Source: Gammaproteobacteria bacterium (GTDB taxonomy: Bacteria > Pseudomonadota > Gammaproteobacteria > Pseudomonadales > Azotimanducaceae). Taken from it: a DNA stretch of 64,000 nt. The position numbers and the translations under genes are program-made. The DNA lies in assembly GCA_021773555.1 (NCBI GenBank), contig JAJFKA010000030.1:1-64000 (forward strand). Direction: 5' to 3'. The notes below the pieces were generated by a model. It saw only the letters and a list, made by a program, of their open reading frames with translations. It was not told the origin of the DNA and did no database searches. Of this stretch, positions 42,581-51,549 are shown piece after piece (the stretch's first letter is position 1; every line of letters starts with the position of its first letter).

Positions 42581-43168
42581 ATGAGCATCCGTTGCCTCCT
42601 CTGGGACTTTGGCGATACCTTATGTGATGAGAAATTTATCTGGTCCAGCGGGCCGCAATGGGAGCATGTGTATCGGCTCTTTGACGAGGGTCTGGGAGAG
42701 GCCTGGAACACTGGCGACATGAGTGATCAGGAATTCGCTGAACTGATCGCGGAACACATCTCCCTTACACCTCCTGAGATCCTTGCACATATGCAGGAGC
42801 GCTGCAGACATGTAGAATTTTATGACTTTACCTACAACTTCTATCTGGCTCGACACCTCCCCCAGGCAATCGTCACCGTTAATCCGAGAATCTGGACGGA
42901 CGTCATCTCACCACATTACAATTTTGATCAGACAGCAGACCTGATAGTGACATCGTGGGAAGAAGGCACAACCGATAAAGCGACCCTGTGTGAACTTGCG
43001 GTGGACCGGCTCGGCATTGGTTGTAAACGCAGCGAATCACTGCTGATTGACAATATATCCCACAACATTGGTGAGTGGAGACTCAGGGGAGGCGGTGGCT
43101 ATCATTTTAGAGGCGACGACCAATTCGAAAAAGATGTCGCCGATGGCGTGGATGGACTCGTCGGTTGA
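42581..43168 (+). CDS. HAD-like hydrolase with altered motifs
   Basis: A 195-residue protein with a HAD-like layout. LLWDFGDTLCDE (about 6-17) replaces the usual DxDGT motif: the nucleophile Asp9 is present but the second Asp is a Gly. VTSWEEGTTDK could be motif II/III, and ESLLIDNISHNIGEW the motif IV region, with DN in place of DD. The fold is convincing, the catalytic activity is not. A phosphatase role is a guess. GAGGGTAGACC may serve as the ribosome-binding site before ATG 42581. Confidence 0.65.
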   Translation: MSIRCLLWDFGDTLCDEKFIWSSGPQWEHVYRLFDEGLGEAWNTGDMSDQEFAELIAEHISLTPPEILAHMQERCRHVEFYDFTYNFYLARHLPQAIVTVNPRIWTDVISPHYNFDQTADLIVTSWEEGTTDKATLCELAVDRLGIGCKRSESLLIDNISHNIGEWRLRGGGGYHFRGDDQFEKDVADGVDGLVG

Positions 43169-43187
43169 ATTCAAAGCTGATTGGCAA

Positions 43188-43634
43188 TTACACCCTGCGA
43201 TAACCCCGGGGTTTAGCCAACACGGGATCCAGCAGTGACAGATCGCCAGACTGAACGGTGTTACCTTCAGGAAAAGGTGCACCTGCCTTGCTGCCAATGC
43301 CTTCAAGCACCCTTCCCTGCTGATAATAAACGGCATAGGTTTCCATCAACAATTTCTGGAACAGCTCAGGCTCCACCTCGCTCCACGAGCGCACCTGCTC
43401 TAATCTTTCTGCGAATGACAATGCTGCAAACGGTGCTTCAAACTCGTCTGTGATGCTGATCAGCGCAGGCAGGAAGTCGCGAGACTTTTCATTCACATAA
43501 GCACCAAGATCAACTTCTCCCGCGCTTGGCATCAGACCGTCATCATCGGCCGGAATTAACACATCGAGCAGGGCCGACAGGGTTTGCTGTTGCGGATTCG
43601 TCAATGGGTGGTCGGTCGAAATCAGGTCAGTCAT
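43188..43634 (-). CDS. Gluconate 2-dehydrogenase subunit 3-like protein
   Basis: 148 residues from ATG 43634. LTNPQQQTLSALLDVLIPAD (about 12-31) and SAGEVDLGAYVNEKSRDFLP are the core of the subunit-3 family that accompanies GMC oxidoreductases. AGAPFPEGN and VLAKPRGYRRV at the end are also typical. There is no signal peptide or Tat motif, unlike many homologues, so location is uncertain. It lies 12 bp downstream of the GMC gene and follows it in transcription. Confidence 0.8.
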   Translation of the reverse strand: MTDLISTDHPLTNPQQQTLSALLDVLIPADDDGLMPSAGEVDLGAYVNEKSRDFLPALISITDEFEAPFAALSFAERLEQVRSWSEVEPELFQKLLMETYAVYYQQGRVLEGIGSKAGAPFPEGNTVQSGDLSLLDPVLAKPRGYRRV

Positions 43635-43646
43635 TATTTTCACCTT

Positions 43647-45263
43647 TCAATCAAACAGGTTTGCCAGATTTTTCTTCATGGTATCTGCGATGTACAACGC
43701 CGCAGCCTGGATCGTACTGGTAGGATTGAGTCCTCCCCCGGTCACAAAAATGCTGCCATCGACGATAAACAGGTTTTTCACATCGTGGCTGCGACCCCAT
43801 GGGTTCACCACGGATGTTTCGGGATCCTTGCCCATCCTCGCCGTGCCGAGCAGATGCCAGCCTGCGGCCTGAACCAGACCACTTGATGTGGTCTCTATGG
43901 CACCCGCCGCGAGCAACACCTCCTCGGCGCGGGCAAGACCATGATCCAGCATCCTGCGAGAGTTCTCACTCAGGGTGTAATCGATTTTAGGTGCGGGAAT
44001 GCCGTTCGAATCCACAAGGTCCGGGTCGAGCGTTACCGTATTACATTCTTCCGGCAGGTCCTCGCAGAGCACACCAATGTTTGCCATATGATCGAATCGT
44101 TTCTGGAACGCCTCATGATGGCCGGGACCCCAGGGAATCTTGCCATTCATATACCCTTGAATAGCGGTATGAAACGGGCCGGAACCCCGGGAAATCTGCA
44201 TGTTGTAGCCGCGCACAAAACCCCGGGACAGATCAGTTTCATAAAATTCCTTGCTGAGAATGCAGCAACCCTGAGGACCTTTGTGACTATCCAGCTTTTC
44301 CTCAAAAATACCGGATGCAAATCCCACTGGATGAAACATCAGGTTTTTACCAACCAGGCCACTGCTGTTGGCGAGCCCATTCGGATATCGATCTGATTTG
44401 GAATTCAGCAGGATCCGCGGTGTACCAACGCCATTGCAGGCCATGATAACGACTTCCGCGTTCTGGAAGCATTCTTCGCCCTGGTCATCGTAGTAGATAA
44501 CACCATCGGCCATCCCTTGATCGTCGAGGGTAATTTCCCGAACCCGGCAGCGAGTTCGAAGTTCAACCCCCGCCCTGATCGCTTCTGGCCAGTAGGTGAT
44601 ATCGGTGCTTGATTTCGCCCCTTGGGAACAACCGGAAATGCAGGGTCCGAGATTCAGGCACTTGTCTCTGCCGTTATAGGGCTGCGAAATAATAGCGCTG
44701 TCGGATGGCCACCAGTGCCAGCCGAGCTTGTTGTAGCCTCGCGCGACGGTTTCACCCACAAGACCGAGCGGGATTGGCGGTAACGGCGGTTGCTTTGGCG
44801 GATACATCGGATCGCCCGCCAGACCGGAAACGCCCATCATTCGATCATTCTGGCCAAAATAGGGTTCGAGCGTCTCGTAGCTGATTGGCCAGTCATCTGC
44901 AACACCATCCAGTGTCTTTACCTTGAAATCCGAGGGATGCAAACGAGGGAAGTGAGCCGCGTAGAGAATCGTTCCGCCACCCACGCCGTTAAAGTTAACC
45001 ACGTTGATCGGTGAGCCCTCATTGTTTATCGGGTAATCGGTTTCACGCTTGCGGATATTCGGGTCAATATTAAAAGGACCAAATTGCTGCACTTCCCAGT
45101 CAGTCTTATTGGTCGGGTATTCAGACTGCTTCATCCAGTCTCCCTGTTCCAGGCAGACGATGCGCATTTTGGTATCAGCCAGGCTCCAGGCAACAGCAGC
45201 CCCCGATGCTCCTGCACCGATAATCAGTACATCAACCGGCTCATCTGAAGCTGTCTTTGTCAT
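43647..45263 (-). CDS. GMC-family FAD oxidoreductase (large subunit)
   Basis: 538 residues. The FAD-binding start is VDVLIIGAGASGAAVAWSLA (about 9-28). VGGGTILYAAHFPRLHPSDF, the GxGxP-like PRILLNS motif after VVIMACNGVG, and the C-terminal GWHLLGTARMGKD with SIFVTGGGLNPTSTIQAAAL (catalytic His and Asn region) complete the GMC pattern. It oxidises an alcohol or sugar. With the subunit-3 gene it should form a dehydrogenase. The next gene upstream on the strand is a Baeyer-Villiger monooxygenase, so both may act on one ring substrate. Confidence 0.88.
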   Translation of the reverse strand: MTKTASDEPVDVLIIGAGASGAAVAWSLADTKMRIVCLEQGDWMKQSEYPTNKTDWEVQQFGPFNIDPNIRKRETDYPINNEGSPINVVNFNGVGGGTILYAAHFPRLHPSDFKVKTLDGVADDWPISYETLEPYFGQNDRMMGVSGLAGDPMYPPKQPPLPPIPLGLVGETVARGYNKLGWHWWPSDSAIISQPYNGRDKCLNLGPCISGCSQGAKSSTDITYWPEAIRAGVELRTRCRVREITLDDQGMADGVIYYDDQGEECFQNAEVVIMACNGVGTPRILLNSKSDRYPNGLANSSGLVGKNLMFHPVGFASGIFEEKLDSHKGPQGCCILSKEFYETDLSRGFVRGYNMQISRGSGPFHTAIQGYMNGKIPWGPGHHEAFQKRFDHMANIGVLCEDLPEECNTVTLDPDLVDSNGIPAPKIDYTLSENSRRMLDHGLARAEEVLLAAGAIETTSSGLVQAAGWHLLGTARMGKDPETSVVNPWGRSHDVKNLFIVDGSIFVTGGGLNPTSTIQAAALYIADTMKKNLANLFD

Positions 45264-45362
45264 CTGTGGTTTCTCCCAAATGGTATCGCCGAAGATAGCA
45301 CATAGCCGAGCGCGTCCTCAAAATGCGGCCAAACTTCCAGCCAGGGGCTATTGATTTCCCGG

Positions 45363-47165
45363 CTAGTCGAATTCTATCCCCTCGAAGTCTCCGTTTTCCC
45401 GCCACGCTTTGATGTATTTAAAGTACGCCGTTGCCCCGGTTGGGTATCCCACATGGTATTTCGCCCCGTCTGACGCTGGCTGGCCTTCATTATTGTAATA
45501 ACCGGGTGTGCAATCCGGTGATCCCAGCATCATCCCAGGACCCGTCATCAACAAATCAACCCATTCATCCTGCGCCTGCTGGCTGACCTCGACTGTCTGG
45601 TAATCGTGATCAAGGGCGTGCCTGACCATCATCGCGATGGTCATTCCCGATTCAATGATGTTGTGCGGGACGTTGGAGATCAGGTTGGCACCCTGGGTGG
45701 GTTGCACGAAAAACGCATTCGGGAAATTGCGGACATGGATGCCGTGCTTGCTGCGCATGCCTTCGGCAAAGTAGTCCGTCAATGTCACCCCTCGGCGCCC
45801 GGTAGTTTCGAAACCTGTGCGTGCCACCAGTTCCGTGCCCACTTCAAATCCGGTGCCGTAGATAATGCAATCCACTTCGTACTCAATGCCCCCGACAACA
45901 ACACCCCGCTCAGTGATTCTTTCCACACCTTTTCCATCGGTATCTAACAAAACTGTTGAGGGTTCGTTGAAGGCATCCAGGTACTCATCATGAAAACATG
46001 GTCGCTTACACAATTGTCGATACCAGGCCTTCAGTTGATCCGCCGTCTGTTTGTCTTCGACCACGGAATCAATTCGTGCCCGGATTTCTTCCATCTTCTC
46101 AAAATCGGAGTCTTCATAGGCAGACAACATCTTCAGCGGGTTACCTCGGTCAGCTTCTGGCAGGCTATTGATTTTCGCTCGAATGCGACGCGACAAATCC
46201 GTCCAGCCGTCCTTCACGAGGTCTTCTGCTGCAATGCCACCCGTCTGGTTTTGGGTGAAATTTTCAAGCCACCGCTGCTGCCAGCCAGGGGTCGCGATCC
46301 CCCTGAACCAATCTGGATCAGTTGGCTGGTTGTCGCGCACATCCACAGACGATGGGGTGCGCTGGCATACATAGAAGGTTTTACACGCTGCCGCCAGGTG
46401 CGGTATGCACTGCACGGCGGTCGCCCCGGTACCAATCAATGCCACTCGCTTATCACCGAGCCCATCAAGTGGCGCTCCATTGGCATCGCCACCGGTATAA
46501 TCATAGTCCCAGCGACTGGTATGGAAAGAATGGCCCTTGAACTCTTCTATACCGGAAAGCCCGGGCAGTTTTGGAACATGCAGCGGACCTGTACCCATGC
46601 CAACAAACTGAGCCGTGAAGTCATCACCCCGGTTGGTTTTGATTTGCCATACTTTGGCAGCTTCATCCCAGTTGAGCGCGGTAACCTGGGTATGAAACAG
46701 CGCATTGTCATACAGGCTGTATTGATTTCCGATCCGCTGGCAATGGCCGAGGATTTCTGGCGCATGGGCGTACTTTTCCGTTGGCATGTGCCCGGTTTCT
46801 TCCAGCAGCGGCATGTACACGAACGAGGCCGTATCACACATAGCGCCTGGATATCGGTTCCAGTACCAGGTGCCGCCGAAGTCACCACCCTTGTCAATAA
46901 TTCGTACATCAGTGACGCCCTGTTCAACAAGCCTGGCCCCGGTGACCAGCCCTGCAAAGCCGCCGCCGATGAACGCCACCGTCACGTGATCGGTTTTGGG
47001 TTCGCGTTCCGTAACTGGAACATAAGGGTCATCAAGATAATGTGACAACTGGCCCTCGATGCGGACGTACTGCGCATTGCCATCCGGGCGCAGGCGCTTG
47101 TTGCGTTCTTCCATGTATTTACGTTTCAGGGCTTCTTTGTCGATGGCTTTCGTCTGGGGCATCAT
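45363..47165 (-). CDS. Baeyer-Villiger monooxygenase (FAD/NADPH)
   Basis: 600 residues. The first Rossmann motif is VAFIGGGFAGLVTGARL (about 48-64), followed by GGTWYWNRYPGAMCDT, typical of this group. The Baeyer-Villiger fingerprint is FKGHSFHTSRWDYDYTG (form FxGxxxHxxxWD). The second Rossmann motif is KRVALIGTGATAVQCIP. The enzyme inserts oxygen next to a carbonyl, turning ketones into esters or lactones with NADPH and O2. Enzymes of this group act on cyclohexanone, phenylacetone and steroids. It starts at 47165 with no strong ribosome-binding site. Confidence 0.9.
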   Translation of the reverse strand: MMPQTKAIDKEALKRKYMEERNKRLRPDGNAQYVRIEGQLSHYLDDPYVPVTEREPKTDHVTVAFIGGGFAGLVTGARLVEQGVTDVRIIDKGGDFGGTWYWNRYPGAMCDTASFVYMPLLEETGHMPTEKYAHAPEILGHCQRIGNQYSLYDNALFHTQVTALNWDEAAKVWQIKTNRGDDFTAQFVGMGTGPLHVPKLPGLSGIEEFKGHSFHTSRWDYDYTGGDANGAPLDGLGDKRVALIGTGATAVQCIPHLAAACKTFYVCQRTPSSVDVRDNQPTDPDWFRGIATPGWQQRWLENFTQNQTGGIAAEDLVKDGWTDLSRRIRAKINSLPEADRGNPLKMLSAYEDSDFEKMEEIRARIDSVVEDKQTADQLKAWYRQLCKRPCFHDEYLDAFNEPSTVLLDTDGKGVERITERGVVVGGIEYEVDCIIYGTGFEVGTELVARTGFETTGRRGVTLTDYFAEGMRSKHGIHVRNFPNAFFVQPTQGANLISNVPHNIIESGMTIAMMVRHALDHDYQTVEVSQQAQDEWVDLLMTGPGMMLGSPDCTPGYYNNEGQPASDGAKYHVGYPTGATAYFKYIKAWRENGDFEGIEFD

Positions 47166-47314
47166 TTGCTCTACTGCTATTAGTCAGGAAATGATGCTTG
47201 CATTGGCAGCGAGGCGTGTCAATTGATCGGGATCAAAGAGCATCGCAGCTGCGCTGATCTATTTTCAAACTGGTTCGAGGTATAACCCGCAAAACAAGCG
47301 TGTAAACTGCACAG

Positions 47315-48112
47315 ATGTTGTGCCAGACCGATCACCAGACTTTCGCTTCCCGGGGATTGATACACTTTCCGGGACTGATACCAGAAGCAATTACCGAGGC
47401 GGCAGTGAAAGCGATCTACAAGCCCTTAACCAGGCTTGGATTTCGTCGCGACAACACCTGGCAGCTGCCAGCGATCAACGACGACAAACTTCAGCGCGCT
47501 GGTATCGTCGGTCTGAAAGATACAAAGGGAAGTGCCGCGTTTCGCGACGCACTAACACCCGAGGTAATCAGCATCGCGAAGGAACTCGCTGGTGAAGCAG
47601 TTCTCGACGACATACACCGCTCCCCCCAGCTACTGTTCACATTTCCGAACGCAGACATCTGGGAGATACCCTATTCGATCTGGCATCTGGATGCACCGCG
47701 ATTGCCCGACGGCAAGGCCCCCGGAATTCAACTGTTTGTTGTGCTCAATAATCTGCCGCCAGGCGGGGGTGGTACCCTTGTGGTGGCAGGATCTCATCGG
47801 CTATTGAATACCGGCGCACGCATCAGCTCCAAAGAAGTCAGGCGACGTCTGAAACGCGAACCCTATTTCGCCAGTCTTTTATCTCGCGACTCAGCTGAAC
47901 GAAATCAGTTCCTGCAGCAAGCCGGTCATGTTGGAGAAATCGAGCTTCAGGTTATCGAGTTAACCGGGAACACGGGTGATGTCTTCTTTATGGATATGCG
48001 CCTGCTCCATGCGCCGACGCGAAACTGCCGGGATGTGCCACGGATAATGCTGACCCACCGGTTTATCAGTCCGGCGCTGGTTGCAGACTATGGCAAGGTT
48101 ATCGCCGACTGA
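47315..48112 (+). CDS. Phytanoyl-CoA dioxygenase-family protein
   Basis: 265 residues of the PhyH family of Fe(II)/2-oxoglutarate oxygenases. The first iron ligands are in SIWHLDAPRLPDG (HxD). The second His and the 2-oxoglutarate Arg are in FMDMRLLHAPTRNC and the PRIMLTHRF tail. SRGLIHFPGLIPEAITEA is the family N-terminus. The substrate could be an acyl or other small molecule. The gene lies alone, divergent from the Baeyer-Villiger monooxygenase. The 150-bp gap must hold both promoters. Confidence 0.82.
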   Translation: MLCQTDHQTFASRGLIHFPGLIPEAITEAAVKAIYKPLTRLGFRRDNTWQLPAINDDKLQRAGIVGLKDTKGSAAFRDALTPEVISIAKELAGEAVLDDIHRSPQLLFTFPNADIWEIPYSIWHLDAPRLPDGKAPGIQLFVVLNNLPPGGGGTLVVAGSHRLLNTGARISSKEVRRRLKREPYFASLLSRDSAERNQFLQQAGHVGEIELQVIELTGNTGDVFFMDMRLLHAPTRNCRDVPRIMLTHRFISPALVADYGKVIAD

Positions 48113-48291
48113 ATTTATCGATCGTGAAGGTCAGGTTGATCCCCTCCCGCCGATGTGGTTTATTCTTCTGCGCATTTTCTCCGGCCTACAAAGCCTGCAA
48201 ATGCTCTTCATACATTCAGAACGGGGATATCAAATGCCGGTTGCAAGACAACATTCGCTACAGATCCTCATTCTAATAAAGGAACCTCCTT

Positions 48292-48903
48292 ATGAGTAAG
48301 CCAAAACTGTTCGGCATTTCCGGTTCACGCGCACTGCGCGCAATCTGGGGAATTGAAGAAGTTGGCATCGACTACGAGCATGTGCCGGTCACTTTTGGGG
48401 CAGATTCAAAAGAGGCTGACTATTTAACGGTAAATCCAAATGGGCGAATACCCGCATTGATCGATGGCGATCTACAGTTGTTTGAGTCCATGGCGATCAA
48501 TCTTTATCTGACCAGGCAGTATGGCGGCGCACTCTACCCGCAAAACACCAATGACGAAGCGACAGCCTTGCAATGGAGTTTCTGGGGAATCACCGAATTC
48601 GAACCCTTGCAAATGCAGATCGTCGTACAAAAGTTGTTTACGCCTGAAGACCGGCGCAATCCGAAGATTGTTGAGGGTGCCAGCAAGGGTCTGCAGCGAC
48701 CGCTGAAAGTGCTGGATGCTGTTTTGGAAAATCGCGAGTGGCTGATCGGCGAGCACTTCTCAGTCGCAGACCTCAATGTTGCTGCGGTCATGCATCTTAT
48801 GAAGATGATTGATTTTGGTTACGCTGAACACTCCAATGTCCAGCGCTGGGCCGATGCCTGTTACGCACGTCCTGCACTGGCGCGGGCGCTCGCGAAGTCC
48901 TGA
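48292..48903 (+). CDS. Glutathione S-transferase
   Basis: 203 residues. The thioredoxin-like N-terminal domain has KLFGISGSRALRAIWGIEEV and VNPNGRIPALIDGDLQLFES, with the cis-Pro and the E-S pair that bind glutathione. The helical C-terminal domain contains LIGEHFSVADLNVAAVMHLM. The N-terminal SGSRA suggests a Ser/Cys-type GST. It conjugates or reduces electrophiles with glutathione. AAGGAACCTCC lies just upstream of ATG 48292. The dienelactone hydrolase gene follows after 48 bp, so the two may be co-transcribed. Confidence 0.87.
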   Translation: MSKPKLFGISGSRALRAIWGIEEVGIDYEHVPVTFGADSKEADYLTVNPNGRIPALIDGDLQLFESMAINLYLTRQYGGALYPQNTNDEATALQWSFWGITEFEPLQMQIVVQKLFTPEDRRNPKIVEGASKGLQRPLKVLDAVLENREWLIGEHFSVADLNVAAVMHLMKMIDFGYAEHSNVQRWADACYARPALARALAKS

Positions 48904-48951
48904 TCACTGAGCACGATGAAAACGGAAAGACACATTTCAGAGGAGAAACAG

Positions 48952-49800
48952 ATGAGCACGACTCCCGACTTCTGGCCAGCCGCGCCCGATCTGCAATGCG
49001 ACGAGGTGAGTTTCGAATTTCAGGGAAATGAGTATCGAGGGTCCCTCGTCGCACCATCAGCGCATGTGGGTCCACGGCCATTGGTGCTTGTTATCCATAA
49101 CTATCAGGGTCTTAAGTTTTTCGACCAAAACGTCGCTGAATATATTGCGCGCCTTGGGTATGTAGGGCTCGCAATCGATCTGTACGGAAACCTGATCACC
49201 GAGGAAGACCGATTGTGGCCTGCGGATACCAGCAAGGTGCCAGAGCATTTAATCAGATCCTTTGAGGCGATGGTTTCACTCGATCATGACCACGGCGCTT
49301 TTCGTGCACTGCTGAACCAATGGATTGAGCAGGGCCTCGCGCATCCGTTAGTCGATTCCAGTGTCCTACCCGCGGCGATTGGTTATTGCTTCGGTGGTGT
49401 CGCAGTGCTCGAAGCCGTGCGCGCCGGATTGAACCTCTCCGGTGTTGTATCGTTCCATGGTCTGCAGCAAACCGGTGAGGACGCCAGCCCTGCCAATGTC
49501 GGTGTGGTGCGACCGACGCTAAAACCCTGCACAAACCAATACAACACGAAAACCCTCGTGCTTATCGAAAATGGTGCAGATGATCACCTGGTCCCTCAGG
49601 AAAGCAGAACTCGCTTTTTCGCCGAAATGGATGGTGCCGGTGTAGACTGGTGTTTCCATCACTATGCACGAACGCCACATGGCTTCGCCTTACCCGCATC
49701 GATAGCCCGCATTATTCATGAAGGGAATGGATTTTATGGCAATTGTGGCGAAGAAGGTTGGACAAACATCGTGAAAGACATAGCCGTAGCTATGTCTTGA
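48952..49800 (+). CDS. Dienelactone hydrolase-family protein with C-terminus encoded by a MITE
   Basis: ATG 48952 has AGAGGAGA about 6 nt upstream and gives 282 residues. The fold is that of dienelactone hydrolases: VLVIHNYQGLKFFDQNVAEY (oxyanion region), IGYCFGGVAVLEAV (Cys nucleophile), LVLIENGADDHLVP (acid) and ARTPHGFALP (His). Codons up to 49704 (251 residues) are native. The last 31 residues, starting ARIIHEGNGFYGNCGEEGWT, and the stop are translated from MITE copy B. A native C-terminal helix is missing, but all three catalytic residues remain. Activity is therefore possible but not certain. Confidence 0.8.
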   Translation: MSTTPDFWPAAPDLQCDEVSFEFQGNEYRGSLVAPSAHVGPRPLVLVIHNYQGLKFFDQNVAEYIARLGYVGLAIDLYGNLITEEDRLWPADTSKVPEHLIRSFEAMVSLDHDHGAFRALLNQWIEQGLAHPLVDSSVLPAAIGYCFGGVAVLEAVRAGLNLSGVVSFHGLQQTGEDASPANVGVVRPTLKPCTNQYNTKTLVLIENGADDHLVPQESRTRFFAEMDGAGVDWCFHHYARTPHGFALPASIARIIHEGNGFYGNCGEEGWTNIVKDIAVAMS

Positions 49801-49949
49801 GCGATTTTGTTCAAGATTCGAAGGCAGAATTGTCAGAAAACCATTCAGACACAGACTGTGTTTCACGAATTGACCACCATTTTTACCTAACCTATTGAAA
49901 TACAATAATCTAACGATTTAACTGTGTCGCCTTCGTGAATAAGGCGGGC
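49705..49949 (-). mobile_element. MITE-like element, copy B (inverted)
   Basis: A 245-bp element, the inverted partner of copy A. Left end GCCCGCATTATTCATGAAGG; the reverse complement of the right end is GCCCGCCTTATTCACGAAGG. TA flanks both ends (49703-49704 and 49950-49951). The internal hairpin AAGACATAGC/GCTATGTCTT is perfect here. The left end lies in the dienelactone hydrolase gene. The right end supplies the G of the glcD TAG stop. Sequence identity to copy A is about 90% by eye. Confidence 0.85.
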
Positions 49950-51421
49950 TAGAAGCGTTCCAGTCCTGGAAACTTCTCCTCCGCGCTGGCATGCACGTGC
50001 ATGGCACCGAACTCCGCACAGCGACTTAAGGTAGGCACAGCTTTGCCCGGATTCAGTATGCCGGTTGAATCAAACACCGCCTTGATGCCGTGAAACAAGC
50101 TCAGCTCATCGCTGCTGAACTGCACACACATCTGATCAATTTTCTCGATACCCACCCCATGTTCACCGGTAATCGTTCCCCCAAGATCAATACACAGGGT
50201 CAGAATCCTCGCGCCGAAAGCTTCCGCACGCTGCAACTCACCCTCGTTGTTGGCATCGTAAAGAATAAGCGGATGCAGATTGCCATCACCGGCATGAAAG
50301 ACGTTGGCCACCTTGAGTTCGAACTCTGTGGACAGCTCGGAAATTTTCGCCAGTACAGTTGCCAGTTGCCGTCTGGGAATCGTTCCGTCCATGCAGTAGT
50401 AGTCAGGTGCCAGCCGTCCCACAGCAGGGAATGCGGCCTTTCGTCCAAGCCACAATCTGTCCCGCTGGTCTCCGTCAAAGGCAACTTCAACACTCGTGGC
50501 AGAGCGGTTTTCAAATATTGCTTTGATATCGGTGATCTGTTGTTCCAGTTCACTGCGATGACCGTCGAGTTCGCACAACAGCAAAGCGCCCGCGGAGAGT
50601 GGATAACCGGCAGAAACAAATGCTTCAGCGGCATGAATTGCCGGTTGGTCCATCATTTCCAGGCCGGCGGGCAGAATACCCCGTGCAATGATGTCACTCA
50701 CACTGTTCGCTGCATCGGCCGTTTCAGTAAATCCCGCCATGACCACGCAGATCGCGTCGGGAATTCGAGTCAATTTCACCGTCACCTCGATGACAATGCC
50801 AAGCATGCCCTCCGAGCCATGTAGCAACGCCAGCAAGTCATACCCGGGTGAATCGAACGCCTCGCTGCCGAGTTCATAGAGTTCACCTTCAGGTGAAATC
50901 AGCTTCAGTTTGACGACGTTGTGGACCGTCAATCCATATTTAAGGCAATGAACACCGCCTGAATTTTCCGCGACATTGCCGCCAATCGTGCAGGCAATTT
51001 GTGACGAGGGATCCGGAGCGTAGAAAAATCCCTGTTCGCGCACCGCATCCGAAATCGCGAGGTTAGTCACTCCCGGCTCAACGGTGGCAAGCTCATTTTC
51101 AAAATCCACCGAGACGATTCGATTGAACCTCGCCAGACTGAGCAGGACACCCTCGGCATGTGGCGTTGCCCCGCCTGAAAGCCCGGTACCAGCACCCCGA
51201 GCGACAACAGGAACATCATGTTGATGACAGAGCCGCACAATTTCCTGGACTTCCTGAACTTCCCGTGGCAACACCACCAACCATGGCAACTGTTTCTTCG
51301 CGGTCAGACCGTCGGCTTCATAGACCGTCAGCAGTGACCGGTCCGAGATGACATTTTCTCCCGAGATTTTGCCAAGCGCCTCAAGGAATTTATGCTTATC
51401 CAGATTCAATTGACCTTCCAT
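49949..51421 (-). CDS. glcD: FAD-linked glycolate oxidase subunit GlcD
   Basis: 490 residues from ATG 51421 (MEGQLNLDKHKF); ATG 51427 is also possible. The PCMH-type FAD domain shows VVARGAGTGLSGGATPHAEG, EPGVTNLAISDAV and IACTIGGNVAENSGG. The C-terminal cap has VANVFHAGDGNLHPLILYD and GTITGEHGVGIEK. GlcD is the flavin subunit of glycolate oxidase, with GlcE and GlcF. The final FPGLERF matches the end of the enterobacterial protein, so it is full length. The expected glcE and glcF are not downstream; MITE copy B lies there. Confidence 0.88.
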   Translation of the reverse strand: MEGQLNLDKHKFLEALGKISGENVISDRSLLTVYEADGLTAKKQLPWLVVLPREVQEVQEIVRLCHQHDVPVVARGAGTGLSGGATPHAEGVLLSLARFNRIVSVDFENELATVEPGVTNLAISDAVREQGFFYAPDPSSQIACTIGGNVAENSGGVHCLKYGLTVHNVVKLKLISPEGELYELGSEAFDSPGYDLLALLHGSEGMLGIVIEVTVKLTRIPDAICVVMAGFTETADAANSVSDIIARGILPAGLEMMDQPAIHAAEAFVSAGYPLSAGALLLCELDGHRSELEQQITDIKAIFENRSATSVEVAFDGDQRDRLWLGRKAAFPAVGRLAPDYYCMDGTIPRRQLATVLAKISELSTEFELKVANVFHAGDGNLHPLILYDANNEGELQRAEAFGARILTLCIDLGGTITGEHGVGIEKIDQMCVQFSSDELSLFHGIKAVFDSTGILNPGKAVPTLSRCAEFGAMHVHASAEEKFPGLERF

Positions 51422-51549
51422 TCGCATCAGTGCCGAGCAGGTCAGTATACGTGAGGTTCACCGGAACTGCCGCCGACAGGAAAATTAGCCAACAACGGAA
51501 ATAAAGGCCAGTGTATACTCCGCGACTACATCCAGCGGAGCCAATAAAC

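Noticed and set aside
45990-47045. 351-codon plus frame opposite the Baeyer-Villiger monooxygenase
   Set aside because: The minus strand has the full FAD/NADPH and Baeyer-Villiger motifs. The antisense frame is a composition effect.
51428-51549. FMN riboswitch before ribBX
   Set aside because: The gap is only about 120 bases and shows none of the conserved RFN helices.
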